A DNA stretch of 64,000 nt from VRUE01 sp963840565. Its GTDB lineage: Bacteria > Actinomycetota > Thermoleophilia > Solirubrobacterales > 70-9. Shown in pieces: positions 32,881 through 40,360 of this stretch (positions within the stretch are counted from its first letter, which is position 1; every line of letters begins with the position of its first letter). The stretch lies in the NCBI GenBank assembly GCA_963840565.1, contig CAWIZH010000003.1, positions 186,001-250,000 of the forward strand, in the 5' to 3' direction. The notes beneath the pieces are model-generated. The model was not told the origin of the DNA. It worked only from the letters and a program-made list of their open reading frames with translations, and did not search any database. A program made the translations under genes and the position numbers.

Positions 32881-34428
32881 ATGGCTGAACAAATTCAAGA
32901 ATTCTTCTTTGACTGGTACCCGGTCTTCGGGGTCTTCTTCATGGCCTGTCTGCTGCTCGTCTTCCTCAGGCTGATGCGCAGCACGGTCGGCTCGACCAAG
33001 CCGGAGACGGTGAAGGCGAGCAAGACCGAGCCGGTGCTCTGGGAGGAGGTGCAGGGCGTCGACGCGGCCAAGGACGAGCTGATGGACGTCGCAGAGTGGC
33101 TGCGCGACCCGGACCGCTTTGCGGCGCTCGGGGCCCAGCCCCCCCGCGGCGTGCTGCTCTTCGGCCCCCCCGGGACCGGCAAGACGATGCTGGCGCGGGC
33201 CGTAGCTGCCCAGGCCGGCGTCGATTTCTTCGCCGCCTCAGGCTCGAGCTTCGTCGAGATGTTTGTCGGGAGGGGTGCCGCCCGGATCAGGCGGCTGTTC
33301 AAGGAAGCGCGCAAGTCGGGCCGTGCGGTGATCTTCATCGACGAGCTCGACGCAGTGGGGGGCGCCCGTGGTGGGGGCGGCGACGGCGGCACCAGTGAGC
33401 GCGAGCAAGCGCTCAATCAGCTGCTGGTCGAGCTCGATGGATTCGAGCGCGACCCCGGCACGGTGATCGTCATCGCCGCCTCCAACCACGTCGACAAGCT
33501 CGACCACGCGCTGCTGCGACCGGGCCGCTTCGACCGCCAGGTCTTGGTGGCGCCGCCGAACCGCCACGGGCGCGAGGCGATCCTCAGGGCGCACGCCAAG
33601 GGCAAGCCGCTCGGCGCCGACCTCGACCTCACTGACGTTGCCCGCAAGACGACCGGGATGACCGGCGCGCAGCTCGCCAACGCGCTCAACGAGGGAGCGA
33701 TCATCGCCGGCCGCGCCAATCGCAAGGCAATGGCCCGCGAGGACCTCGACGAGGCGCTGCTGCGCCAATCGGTCGGCTCGCAGCAAGCGCGGCGACTGAA
33801 CCGCAAGGAGCGGCGCATCGTCGCCTACCACGAGGCGGGACACGCGCTCTGCCGGCGCCTGCTCGGCCTCGACCCACCGGAGATCCTCAGCATCGTCCCG
33901 CGCGGGCCGGCACTTGGCTTCGTCGGCCACTCGCCGCAGGAGGACACCTACCTCAAGTCCCGCGACGAGCTGCTCGATGAGATCGTCACCCTGCTGGGCG
34001 GTCGCGCCGCCGAGGAGGAGGTGCTGGGCAACTCCTACTCGGGCGCCGTCGACGATCTCCACCGCGTGCACGCCGTCTGCAACCAGATGGTCGGCGAGTT
34101 CGGCATGGGGGTCGCCCTCGACGCCGACGGCGCGCCGCCGATCGCCCTGCCGACGGGGGACTACGCGCTCTCGGACCGCACCCGCCGCGACGTCGACCTG
34201 GCGGCGATGAACCTGGCGCGCGAGGCCTACCGCCGCGCCCGCACCCTGCTCGCGGCAAACCGCGAGTGCCTCGACGATCTGGCGGCGAACGCGCTCGAGC
34301 GCGAGACCCTTACCCGCGAGGACCTCGACGAGGTCTTCGCCGCCCACGACCTGCACGAGGGAGTCGGGGCAGGAACGCTCACGGCTGCAGTACCGACGCT
34401 CTTCCGGGAACCGGCTGAGCCGAGGTAG
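32881..34428 (+). CDS. FtsH-family AAA+ zinc metalloprotease with short N-terminus
   Basis: 515 residues from ATG 32881. There is one transmembrane helix (about 10-32, WYPVFGVFFMACLLLVFLRL) and no periplasmic domain, unlike standard FtsH, which has two helices. AAA module: Walker A LLFGPPGTGKTMLA, pore loop FVEMFVGRGAARIRRLF, Walker B AVIFIDELDAVGGARG, arginine finger region LLRPGRFDRQVLV. Protease: VAYHEAGHALCRR (HExxH) and later Asp region YSGAVDDLHRVHAV. It should degrade membrane or regulatory proteins; probably an accessory paralogue rather than the main FtsH. Confidence 0.88.
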   Translation: MAEQIQEFFFDWYPVFGVFFMACLLLVFLRLMRSTVGSTKPETVKASKTEPVLWEEVQGVDAAKDELMDVAEWLRDPDRFAALGAQPPRGVLLFGPPGTGKTMLARAVAAQAGVDFFAASGSSFVEMFVGRGAARIRRLFKEARKSGRAVIFIDELDAVGGARGGGGDGGTSEREQALNQLLVELDGFERDPGTVIVIAASNHVDKLDHALLRPGRFDRQVLVAPPNRHGREAILRAHAKGKPLGADLDLTDVARKTTGMTGAQLANALNEGAIIAGRANRKAMAREDLDEALLRQSVGSQQARRLNRKERRIVAYHEAGHALCRRLLGLDPPEILSIVPRGPALGFVGHSPQEDTYLKSRDELLDEIVTLLGGRAAEEEVLGNSYSGAVDDLHRVHAVCNQMVGEFGMGVALDADGAPPIALPTGDYALSDRTRRDVDLAAMNLAREAYRRARTLLAANRECLDDLAANALERETLTREDLDEVFAAHDLHEGVGAGTLTAAVPTLFREPAEPR

Positions 34429-34442
34429 CATCCTCGGTACCC

Positions 34443-35333
34443 GTGGCGTACCGCAACGACGATCCCGACTACTACTTTCCGCCCGGCCGCTCGGTGGCGC
34501 GGCGGGTCCACGGCGAGCGTGCGGTCGGCCTGCTCTACGGTCAGCGAGCGCTGCTGATCGGAGCCCTGGAGCCGCTCACCTACACCGGCACGATGCTGAG
34601 CACCGGCTCGGGCAACCGGCCGTTCCAGCGGTTGGCCCGCACCGCCAAGATCCAGGAGACGGTCCTGCTCGGCACCCGGGCGGAAGCCGATAAGGCGCTG
34701 GCGGTTGTGCGGCGCCTGCACGAGCGGGTCAACGGCGAGCTGTCGGAAGCGGCGGGCGTACACGCCGCCGGCACCCCCTACTCGGCCTTCGACCCAAAGC
34801 TGATGCTGTGGACGCTGGCGGTGATCGCCGACTCCGGCCGGGCGATGTACGAAGCGATGGTGCGACCGCTGAGCGAGGTCGAGCGCGAGCAGCTGTGGCA
34901 GGACTACGTGCGCTTCGGCGAGCTCTTCGGCCTGCCGGCCAGCGAGGTCCCGAGCAGCTACCCGGAGTTCAGTGCCTGGTTTGCGGAGCGGCTCTCCTCA
35001 CCCGACCTGCAAGCGACCCCGCATGGCCTGGCGATGGCGCCGCTGGTCGCCTTCGAGCAGCCGGTCCCGGCGCCGGCACGGGGCAACCTCGTCGCCCAGA
35101 ACCACATCATCAAGGGCACCCTGCCGCCGCGGGTGCGCGAGATCTTCGGCATTCCCTGGAGCCGCGCCCATGAGGCCGGCTTCCGGACGATGACCGCCGG
35201 CCACCGCCGTGCCCGCCACCTCTTCCCCTACAAAATGCGCCGCGGCCGCAACGACGTCTTCTTCGACGTGGTGATGAAGGGCGAGCGCGAGCGGGGCGGC
35301 ACGATCACGCCGCAGCTGGGCGCCAGCGCCTGA
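34443..35333 (+). CDS. oxygenase MpaB family protein (DUF2236)
   Basis: 296 residues. GRSVARRVHGERAVGLLYGQ near the start, MLWTLAVIADSGRAMYEAMV near 120 and RARHLFPYKMRR at the end fit the latex-clearing/MpaB oxygenase family, whose conserved Arg/His residues hold a heme b or similar centre. Members oxidise diverse lipophilic substrates. GTG 34443 follows the FtsH stop by 14 nt, so they may be co-transcribed. Substrate unknown. Confidence 0.82.
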   Translation: MAYRNDDPDYYFPPGRSVARRVHGERAVGLLYGQRALLIGALEPLTYTGTMLSTGSGNRPFQRLARTAKIQETVLLGTRAEADKALAVVRRLHERVNGELSEAAGVHAAGTPYSAFDPKLMLWTLAVIADSGRAMYEAMVRPLSEVEREQLWQDYVRFGELFGLPASEVPSSYPEFSAWFAERLSSPDLQATPHGLAMAPLVAFEQPVPAPARGNLVAQNHIIKGTLPPRVREIFGIPWSRAHEAGFRTMTAGHRRARHLFPYKMRRGRNDVFFDVVMKGERERGGTITPQLGASA

Positions 35334-35336
35334 GCG

Positions 35337-35627
35337 GTGGCGCGCAAGCCGGCCCAGAGGGAGCCGGTCCGCTGGTGGTCGATGCGGCGAGCGCAGAGCC
35401 ACAAGCCAGCCACCTACCGCTGCCCCTTCTGTGGCAAGCACCTGCCGGCGCTGAGCGAGCACGTGCTGATCACCCCCGAGGGCGACAGCAGCCGCCGCCG
35501 TCACGCCCACACCGCCTGCGTGCTCGCCGAGCGCGAAGCCGGGCGCCTGCCGAGCGAGGAAGAGTGGCGACGCACCCAACCGCGGTCGCCGTCGCTCTGG
35601 CAGCGGCTGCGCGCGCGGCTCAACTAG
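35337..35627 (+). CDS. small zinc-ribbon-like protein
   Basis: 96 basic residues. The sequence YRCPFCGKHLPALSEHVLIT followed by RRRHAHTACVLAEREAG provides C-x2-C and a later H-x-x-C/H cluster, a probable structural zinc site. Start GTG 35337, 3 nt after the MpaB-type gene, so co-translated. Family is found in actinomycetes beside such genes but has no known role. Its stop abuts the convergent gene. Confidence 0.65.
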   Translation: MARKPAQREPVRWWSMRRAQSHKPATYRCPFCGKHLPALSEHVLITPEGDSSRRRHAHTACVLAEREAGRLPSEEEWRRTQPRSPSLWQRLRARLN

Positions 35628-36422
35628 CTACTTGAGAACTTTGCAAGGCCGGAAGAACTTGCCCGTGAGGAAGGTGCCATCGTTGAAGGTGAATTCCCCT
35701 TTCGCCTGCAGAAGGCCCGTTTCGCAGCGCGCGTTGACGTAGCTGTGCTTCTTGCCCTTGAAGGTCCATTTGCGCCCAAAGGTCAGGTGACCTGAGATCG
35801 GATGGCCGTAGCCGCCGGCGATCTTGGGGATTTTTGCTTCCACCCGGTAGCCATAAACGCCGTGATGGATTTTTTCGATAACCGCCGGAACGACAAAGGT
35901 CGTGGCGACCGGAACCGTCGTGAAAAAGTGACCGAGGAGGGAATCGTCGCCGTGCACCTTTGGCCCGTTGAAGATCGTCAGCGGCGAAGAGACCGGGATC
36001 GGCTTCTGTTCGGGGAAGGCGACGATCCCGGTGCCAAAGCCCTTGCCGACGATCGCGTTGGGACACGCCCGCCGGGCTGCCGCCACGTCGGTGGCCTGGA
36101 GTTTCCCCGCCGTGCAGACTTCCAAGCCGGTGGTGTCAGCATGGCCGTGACGGTCGAGTTCAAAGGTGAGCTTTTCGAGAATCGGAGGGATTTCCCCTGA
36201 AATCGTGGAGAGCTTTCCGCCTCCGTAGATGGTGATCGGGGCGTCGTGATATCTCGGCAGCGTTTCCGGTCGGAAGCCGCCGCGACCTTCGATGATCAGG
36301 TCACCGGCAACCAGTTTGACCTTGTCGTTATCGCGCCTCGCCTCAGCGATGACAGTCAGCGCCAGCAGCACGCCCAGCCCGATAACCGACAACACCAAGA
36401 GATTTTTCCGACGCCGTCCCAT
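35628..36422 (-). CDS. exported protein, tandem paralogue A
   Basis: 264 residues with an N-terminal signal anchor (RRRKNLLVLSVIGLGVLLAL). The body has blocks shared with the next gene: TISGEIPPILEKLTFELDRH, DVAAARRACPNAIVGKGFG, VIEKIHHGVYGYRVEAKIPK and IAGGYGHPISGHLTFGRKWT, ending in CKVLK. Both belong to an exported beta-rich family typical of this lineage with no known function. The clear paralogy indicates tandem duplication. Confidence 0.72.
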   Translation of the reverse strand: MGRRRKNLLVLSVIGLGVLLALTVIAEARRDNDKVKLVAGDLIIEGRGGFRPETLPRYHDAPITIYGGGKLSTISGEIPPILEKLTFELDRHGHADTTGLEVCTAGKLQATDVAAARRACPNAIVGKGFGTGIVAFPEQKPIPVSSPLTIFNGPKVHGDDSLLGHFFTTVPVATTFVVPAVIEKIHHGVYGYRVEAKIPKIAGGYGHPISGHLTFGRKWTFKGKKHSYVNARCETGLLQAKGEFTFNDGTFLTGKFFRPCKVLK

Positions 36423-36444
36423 CACACTCGGGCCGCGGACCGGC

Positions 36445-37248
36445 CTACTTCCGCACCTTGCAGGGAAGGAAGAAGCTGGCCTTCAGTATTTGATTCACTT
36501 CCGCCGCCGCTGACGGCGCTTCTTCAGGGCCTTCTTTGAAGCTGAATTCACCGCGAACCTGGAAGTGGCCGGTTTCGCAGCGGGCGTTGATGTAGCTGTG
36601 CTGCTTGCCCTTGAAGGTCCATTTCTTGCCGACTTTGGCCGAGCCCGAGATCGGGTGGCCGTAGCCGCCGGCAATCTTGGGGATCTTGACGACGATGCGG
36701 TATCCGTAGACGCCCTTGTGGATTTTTTCGATCACGATCGGGACGATGAAGGTGGTCGGCCCGGGATAGTCGAGATGGGCGTGGGCGATGATCGTGTCGT
36801 CGGCGCCCTTCTTCGGGCCGTTGAAGAGGGTGATCGGCGAGCCGACTTTGATCGGCTTCTGTTCGGGGAACTTGACGACGGCGCTGCCAAAGCCTTCGCC
36901 GACGATCGCGTCCTTGCAGGCCTTGCGGGCAGTCGCTACGTCAGTGGCGACGAGTTTGCCTTTGGTGCAGACCCCGAGGCCGGTGGTGTCGAGCGCGCCG
37001 TGCTTGTCGAATTCGAGCACGAAGGTGTCGAGGATCGGCGGAAGATCGCCGGAGAGCGTGGAAATCGTGCCGCCGCCTTCGGTGGTGATCGGCGCGTTTT
37101 CGTGCTTGGGGAGGGCCTTCGGCGTGAAGCTGCCTTCTGCATCGAGCACGAGGTTCCCCAACACAACGTGCACATGAAACGCGTTCGCCGTGGCGGCAAC
37201 CACAAGCAAGCCCAGCACGACAAGTCCAGCGACGATCGTCTTCTTCAT
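36445..37248 (-). CDS. exported protein, tandem paralogue B
   Basis: 267 residues. Signal peptide MKKTIVAGLVVLGLLVVAAT with cut near ANA. It aligns along its length with the downstream gene (IVIEKIHKGVYGYRIVVKIP, KIAGGYGHPISGSAKVGKKW, YINARCETGHFQV), and differs mainly by a 14-residue insert near the C-terminus (KEGPEEAPSAAAEV). Three or four conserved Cys may form disulphides. ATG preceded by GGAAGAGG. The 22-nt spacing makes a two-gene operon. Confidence 0.75.
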   Translation of the reverse strand: MKKTIVAGLVVLGLLVVAATANAFHVHVVLGNLVLDAEGSFTPKALPKHENAPITTEGGGTISTLSGDLPPILDTFVLEFDKHGALDTTGLGVCTKGKLVATDVATARKACKDAIVGEGFGSAVVKFPEQKPIKVGSPITLFNGPKKGADDTIIAHAHLDYPGPTTFIVPIVIEKIHKGVYGYRIVVKIPKIAGGYGHPISGSAKVGKKWTFKGKQHSYINARCETGHFQVRGEFSFKEGPEEAPSAAAEVNQILKASFFLPCKVRK

Positions 37249-37310
37249 AGAACCTCTTCCCCTCCCGTTTCCCAGAACCTCAACGATACCGAAGGTGACA
37301 CAAATGGATG

Positions 37311-38069
37311 TTAAGGTCGGGCGGGCTTGCGCGCCGAAACAAACTGCGCCAGCCCAGTCACGCGCTGCTCGACGCCGACGGCTCCCAGCCCTTCGAGCGC
37401 CCCGGTCAACTCGTCGCGGTCAAAGACCCTGACGCCGCTGAGACCGCGCACCACGGCGTTCGCCGCCGGCGTCGGCACCGGTCCGCGGTTGCAGCTGGAC
37501 ATCAGCGCCAGCTTCCCTCCCGGGGCCAGCACGCGGACAATCTCCGCCAGCGCTTGCATCGGCTCTTCGATCAGGTAGAGCGCGGCGAAACAGCAGACGG
37601 CGTCGAAGCTGCCGTCGCGAAAGGGCAGGTCGCGGGCGTCACCCCGCACATAGGCCACGTTCCCCATCGGGTTGTCCCGCACGGCGACCCCGAGCATCGT
37701 CTCCGACGAATCGACGCCGACGACGAGGCCATCGCCGGAAGCGAGGGCGAAGTCGCGGCTGAAGTTCCCCGGCCCGCAGGCCAGGTCGAGAACCCGGTCT
37801 CCGGGCGAGATCGAGAGCATCGCCAGCGCGATCCGGTGCTCCTCCTCGGTCCCGGGGCCGGTCAAGCCCATCAGCAACCGACCGGCGACCGGCCGCCAGA
37901 AGCGCTGATAGATCAGCGGCACCGCCCGGCTCCTCATCAGCCGCTGGGCGGCACTGCCGCGAGCCTTCTCCGCGCCCAGCAGATCGAGGTAACCGTGCGC
38001 GAGGTCGGGCTCCGCCGGCCGCCGCCGCGGCTCGAACAACTCCAGAGCTTGCTCAATCGGTAACTGCAA
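37311..38069 (-). CDS. SAM-dependent methyltransferase (UbiE/COQ5-like)
   Basis: 252 residues. Motif I LDLACGPGNFSRDFALASGD, acidic VVGVDSSETMLGVAVRD, motif II YVRGDARDLPFRDGSFDAVC and post-motif VLAPGGKLALMSSCNRG are all present. The N-terminal part (LPIEQALELFEP) suggests a TTG start at 38069, three nt after tRNA-Val. A much longer open frame continues across the tRNA but is not real. Resembles methyltransferases of unknown small-molecule or lipid targets. Confidence 0.78.
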   Translation of the reverse strand: MQLPIEQALELFEPRRRPAEPDLAHGYLDLLGAEKARGSAAQRLMRSRAVPLIYQRFWRPVAGRLLMGLTGPGTEEEHRIALAMLSISPGDRVLDLACGPGNFSRDFALASGDGLVVGVDSSETMLGVAVRDNPMGNVAYVRGDARDLPFRDGSFDAVCCFAALYLIEEPMQALAEIVRVLAPGGKLALMSSCNRGPVPTPAANAVVRGLSGVRVFDRDELTGALEGLGAVGVEQRVTGLAQFVSARKPARP

Positions 38070-38071
38070 AA

Positions 38072-38144
38072 TGGGCGGTGACGGGCTCGAACCGCCGACT
38101 TCCTCCGTGTAAAGGAGGCGCTCTCCCAACTGAGCTAACCGCCC
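38072..38144 (-). tRNA. tRNA-Val(TAC)
   Basis: Minus strand cloverleaf: acceptor GGGCGGT with ACCGCCC, D arm GCTC/GAGC, anticodon stem CCTCC/GGAGG around TTTACAC (anticodon TAC), T arm GGCGG-TTCGAGC-CCGTC, discriminator A. CCA not encoded. 73 nt. It is followed almost at once by a methyltransferase gene on the same strand. Confidence 0.95.
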
Positions 38145-38207
38145 AGGCCTCGCTCTGATTATGAAACACGGGAAGGGAGAGGGCGGCGCGGTGGCGGGAT
38201 GGGGAGA

Positions 38208-38549
38208 ATGCGCGGCGTGAGATTCGAAGTCTTCTGGCGGGTGGCGTTGGTACAGCTGGTGGCGGTAGCGGTGCTCTCGCTGCTGCTGGCAGCCGTCTTC
38301 TCGCACGGCTTCTTCGTCGACTGGGGCTGGCTGGCGGGACCCGGGGCGTGGCTGCTCTGCGCCTGGCTGACGGCGCGGGTGGTCGGGCTCGAGGTGCCGC
38401 TGACGCTGCTGCGCGCGGTGATCGCGGGCCTGGTCAGCCTGCTGGCGGTGTTGATCGGCCTGCACTGGCTCGGTGCGTTCGTCGCCGTGCTCCTCTTCGC
38501 TTACTTCTGCGCCCTCGGCGGCCGTACCGGTAGCTTGCGACCCGGATGA
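38208..38549 (+). CDS. small membrane protein
   Basis: 113 residues with three to four hydrophobic helices (WRVALVQLVAVAVLSLLLAA, WLAGPGAWLLCAWLTARVVG, LLAVLIGLHWLGAFVAVLLF). ATG 38208 is placed after GGGGAGA; an earlier ATG (38199) would use no ribosome site. Precedes the SDR gene by 25 nt on the same strand. Function unknown. Confidence 0.65.
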   Translation: MRGVRFEVFWRVALVQLVAVAVLSLLLAAVFSHGFFVDWGWLAGPGAWLLCAWLTARVVGLEVPLTLLRAVIAGLVSLLAVLIGLHWLGAFVAVLLFAYFCALGGRTGSLRPG

Positions 38550-38574
38550 ACCCCCACTTAGACAGAGCGATCGC

Positions 38575-39495
38575 GTGAGCTGGAGCGCCGCCGACATCCC
38601 CGACCAGGCGGGCCGGACCGCGGTCGTCACCGGCGCCAACGGAGGCCTGGGACTGGCGACGGCGCGGGCCCTGGCGGCAGCCGGAGCCACGGTCGTGATC
38701 GCGGCGCGCAACCAGGAGCGCGCCGCGGAGGCAATGGAACGAATCCGCGACGGCGTCCCCAAGGCTTCGCTGGAGCTGGTCGAGCTCGACCTTGGCTCGC
38801 TTGCATCGGTGCAGAAGGCCGCCGAGGAAATCCGCGCTGCGCACCAGACCATCGATGTCCTCGTCAACAACGCCGGCGTGATGGGCATCCCAGAGCGCCG
38901 CACCGCCGACGGCTTCGAGATGCAGTTCGGCGTCGACCACCTCGGCCACTTCGCGCTCACCGCCCGCCTGATGCCGGCTCTGCTGGCGGCTCCGGCGGCC
39001 CGCGTCGTCACCGTGACCAGCACCGCGCACCACATGGGCAGGGCCGTCGATCCCGCCAACCCGAACCTGGACGGGCGCTACGGGTCCTGGCGCGCCTACG
39101 GCCAGGCCAAGCTCGCCAACTTCCACTTCGGCCTCGGCCTGGATCGGCTGCTGCGCAAGGCTGGAGCGCCGGCTGCCAGCCTTGTCTCCCACCCGGGCCT
39201 CTCCAATACCGAGCTGCAGGCGGTCAGCGTCGAGGAGACCGGCGGCGGCCTCTCGCAGCGCTTCTTCCTGATGCTGGCCCGCAGCGTCGGTATGTCGCCC
39301 GGGGAGGGGGCGCTTTCGCAGCTGCGCGCGGCAACCGACCCGAGAGCAAAGGGCGGCGAGTTCTACGGCCCGCTCTTCGTCAACAACGGTCCGCCGGTAC
39401 GCAAGCCGATCCTGCGCCAGCTCGGCATGAGCAGGGCGATCGAGCGTCTCTGGGAGGTCTCCGAGCGCGAAACCGGCCTTAAGATCGAGACGTGA
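38575..39495 (+). CDS. short-chain dehydrogenase (classical SDR)
   Basis: 306 residues from GTG 38575. TAVVTGANGGLGLATARALA is the TGxxxGxG cofactor motif, NNAGVMG near 99 the NNAG motif, VTSTAHHMG supplies Ser, and YGQAKLANFHF the Tyr-x-x-x-Lys pair. It resembles the retinol dehydrogenase/protochlorophyllide-reductase-like group; R after the motif (AARNQER) suggests NADP. It overlaps the next SDR gene by 4 nt. Confidence 0.88.
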   Translation: MSWSAADIPDQAGRTAVVTGANGGLGLATARALAAAGATVVIAARNQERAAEAMERIRDGVPKASLELVELDLGSLASVQKAAEEIRAAHQTIDVLVNNAGVMGIPERRTADGFEMQFGVDHLGHFALTARLMPALLAAPAARVVTVTSTAHHMGRAVDPANPNLDGRYGSWRAYGQAKLANFHFGLGLDRLLRKAGAPAASLVSHPGLSNTELQAVSVEETGGGLSQRFFLMLARSVGMSPGEGALSQLRAATDPRAKGGEFYGPLFVNNGPPVRKPILRQLGMSRAIERLWEVSERETGLKIET

Positions 39496-40247
39496 ACCTC
39501 GGGCTGGAGGGACGCGTCGCGCTGGTGATGGGCGCCAGCCGCGGTCTCGGCCGGGCAATCGCCGCGACGCTGGCGCGGGAAGGCGCGCGGGTGGCGATCG
39601 TGAGCCGCTCGGGCGAGAAACTTGCCGAGGCGGCAGCCGAGATCGGCGAGGCGGCAACGCCGTTCGTGGCCGACGCCGCCGATCTCGATCGCCTCGCGGC
39701 CCTACCGGGGGAGGTGGCCGAGGCGCTCGGTCCGGTCGAGATCTTGGTCGCGAACGCGGGAGGACCGCCCTTCGGCGGTGCGCTCGACCACGAGCTCGAC
39801 GAGTGGGAGACCGCCTACCGCTCGCTGGTCCTCGCACCGCGGGTCCTCGCAGGCGCGGTCCTGCCGGCCATGCGCGAGCGCGGCTGGGGACGGATAGTCA
39901 ACGTCGGCTCTACCTCAACCCGAGAGCCGATCCCCGGCCTAAACCTCTCCAACGCCCACCGGATGGCCGCGATCGGCTTCCTAAAGACGCTCTCGCGCGA
40001 GGTAGCCGCCGACGGAATCACCGTCAACACCGTGGCCACAGGCCGCTTCGGCACCGAACGCCTGGCCGACGCGAGCGGTTCGCTCGAAGCTGCCGAAGAG
40101 GCCGCGAAGCACGAAGTCCCAGCCGCCCGCCTCGGACACCCTCGGGAGTACGGAGACCTGGTGGCCTTCCTCTGCTCCAACCGCGCCGCTTACATAACCG
40201 GCGCTGTCATCCCCATCGACGGGGGCCTCCTCCACTCGGCGTTCTGA
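39492..40247 (+). CDS. atypical SDR lacking the Tyr-x-x-x-Lys catalytic pair
   Basis: 251 residues. VALVMGASRGLGRAIAATLA is the cofactor motif and VANAGGPPFGG replaces NNAG. The active-site segment reads LSNAHRMAAIGFLKTLSREV, where the usual Tyr-x-x-x-Lys is absent (His-Arg in its place), yet the C-terminal GAVIPIDGGLLHSAF is standard. It may be a catalytically different or non-catalytic SDR. Start GTG overlaps the preceding SDR stop, so the two may act together. Confidence 0.8.
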   Translation: MNLGLEGRVALVMGASRGLGRAIAATLAREGARVAIVSRSGEKLAEAAAEIGEAATPFVADAADLDRLAALPGEVAEALGPVEILVANAGGPPFGGALDHELDEWETAYRSLVLAPRVLAGAVLPAMRERGWGRIVNVGSTSTREPIPGLNLSNAHRMAAIGFLKTLSREVAADGITVNTVATGRFGTERLADASGSLEAAEEAAKHEVPAARLGHPREYGDLVAFLCSNRAAYITGAVIPIDGGLLHSAF

Positions 40248-40360
40248 GGGCCGATCCCGGTAGGGGTGGAACGTCTTGTACTTTTTCGGCGCGCGCTTGC
40301 GGCGTCAGCAAATTCGGTTCCACCGAAAAAGTTAAGTGGAACCCCTACCGGGATCGGCCC
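40248..40360. terminator. nested palindrome between SDR and lysS 3' ends
   Basis: Outer 20-bp arms 40248-40267 (GGGCCGATCCCGGTAGGGGT) and 40341-40360 are perfect. Inner arms ACTTTTTCGG (40280-40289) and CCGAAAAAGT (40323-40332) add 10 bp with T and A runs. The convergent setting indicates a bidirectional terminator. The lysS frame runs into the right arm before its stop. Confidence 0.75.

Noticed and set aside
37311..39059. A 582-codon minus frame extending the methyltransferase upstream
   Set aside because: It would read through tRNA-Val and antisense to the membrane protein and SDR gene. The real start is after the tRNA.
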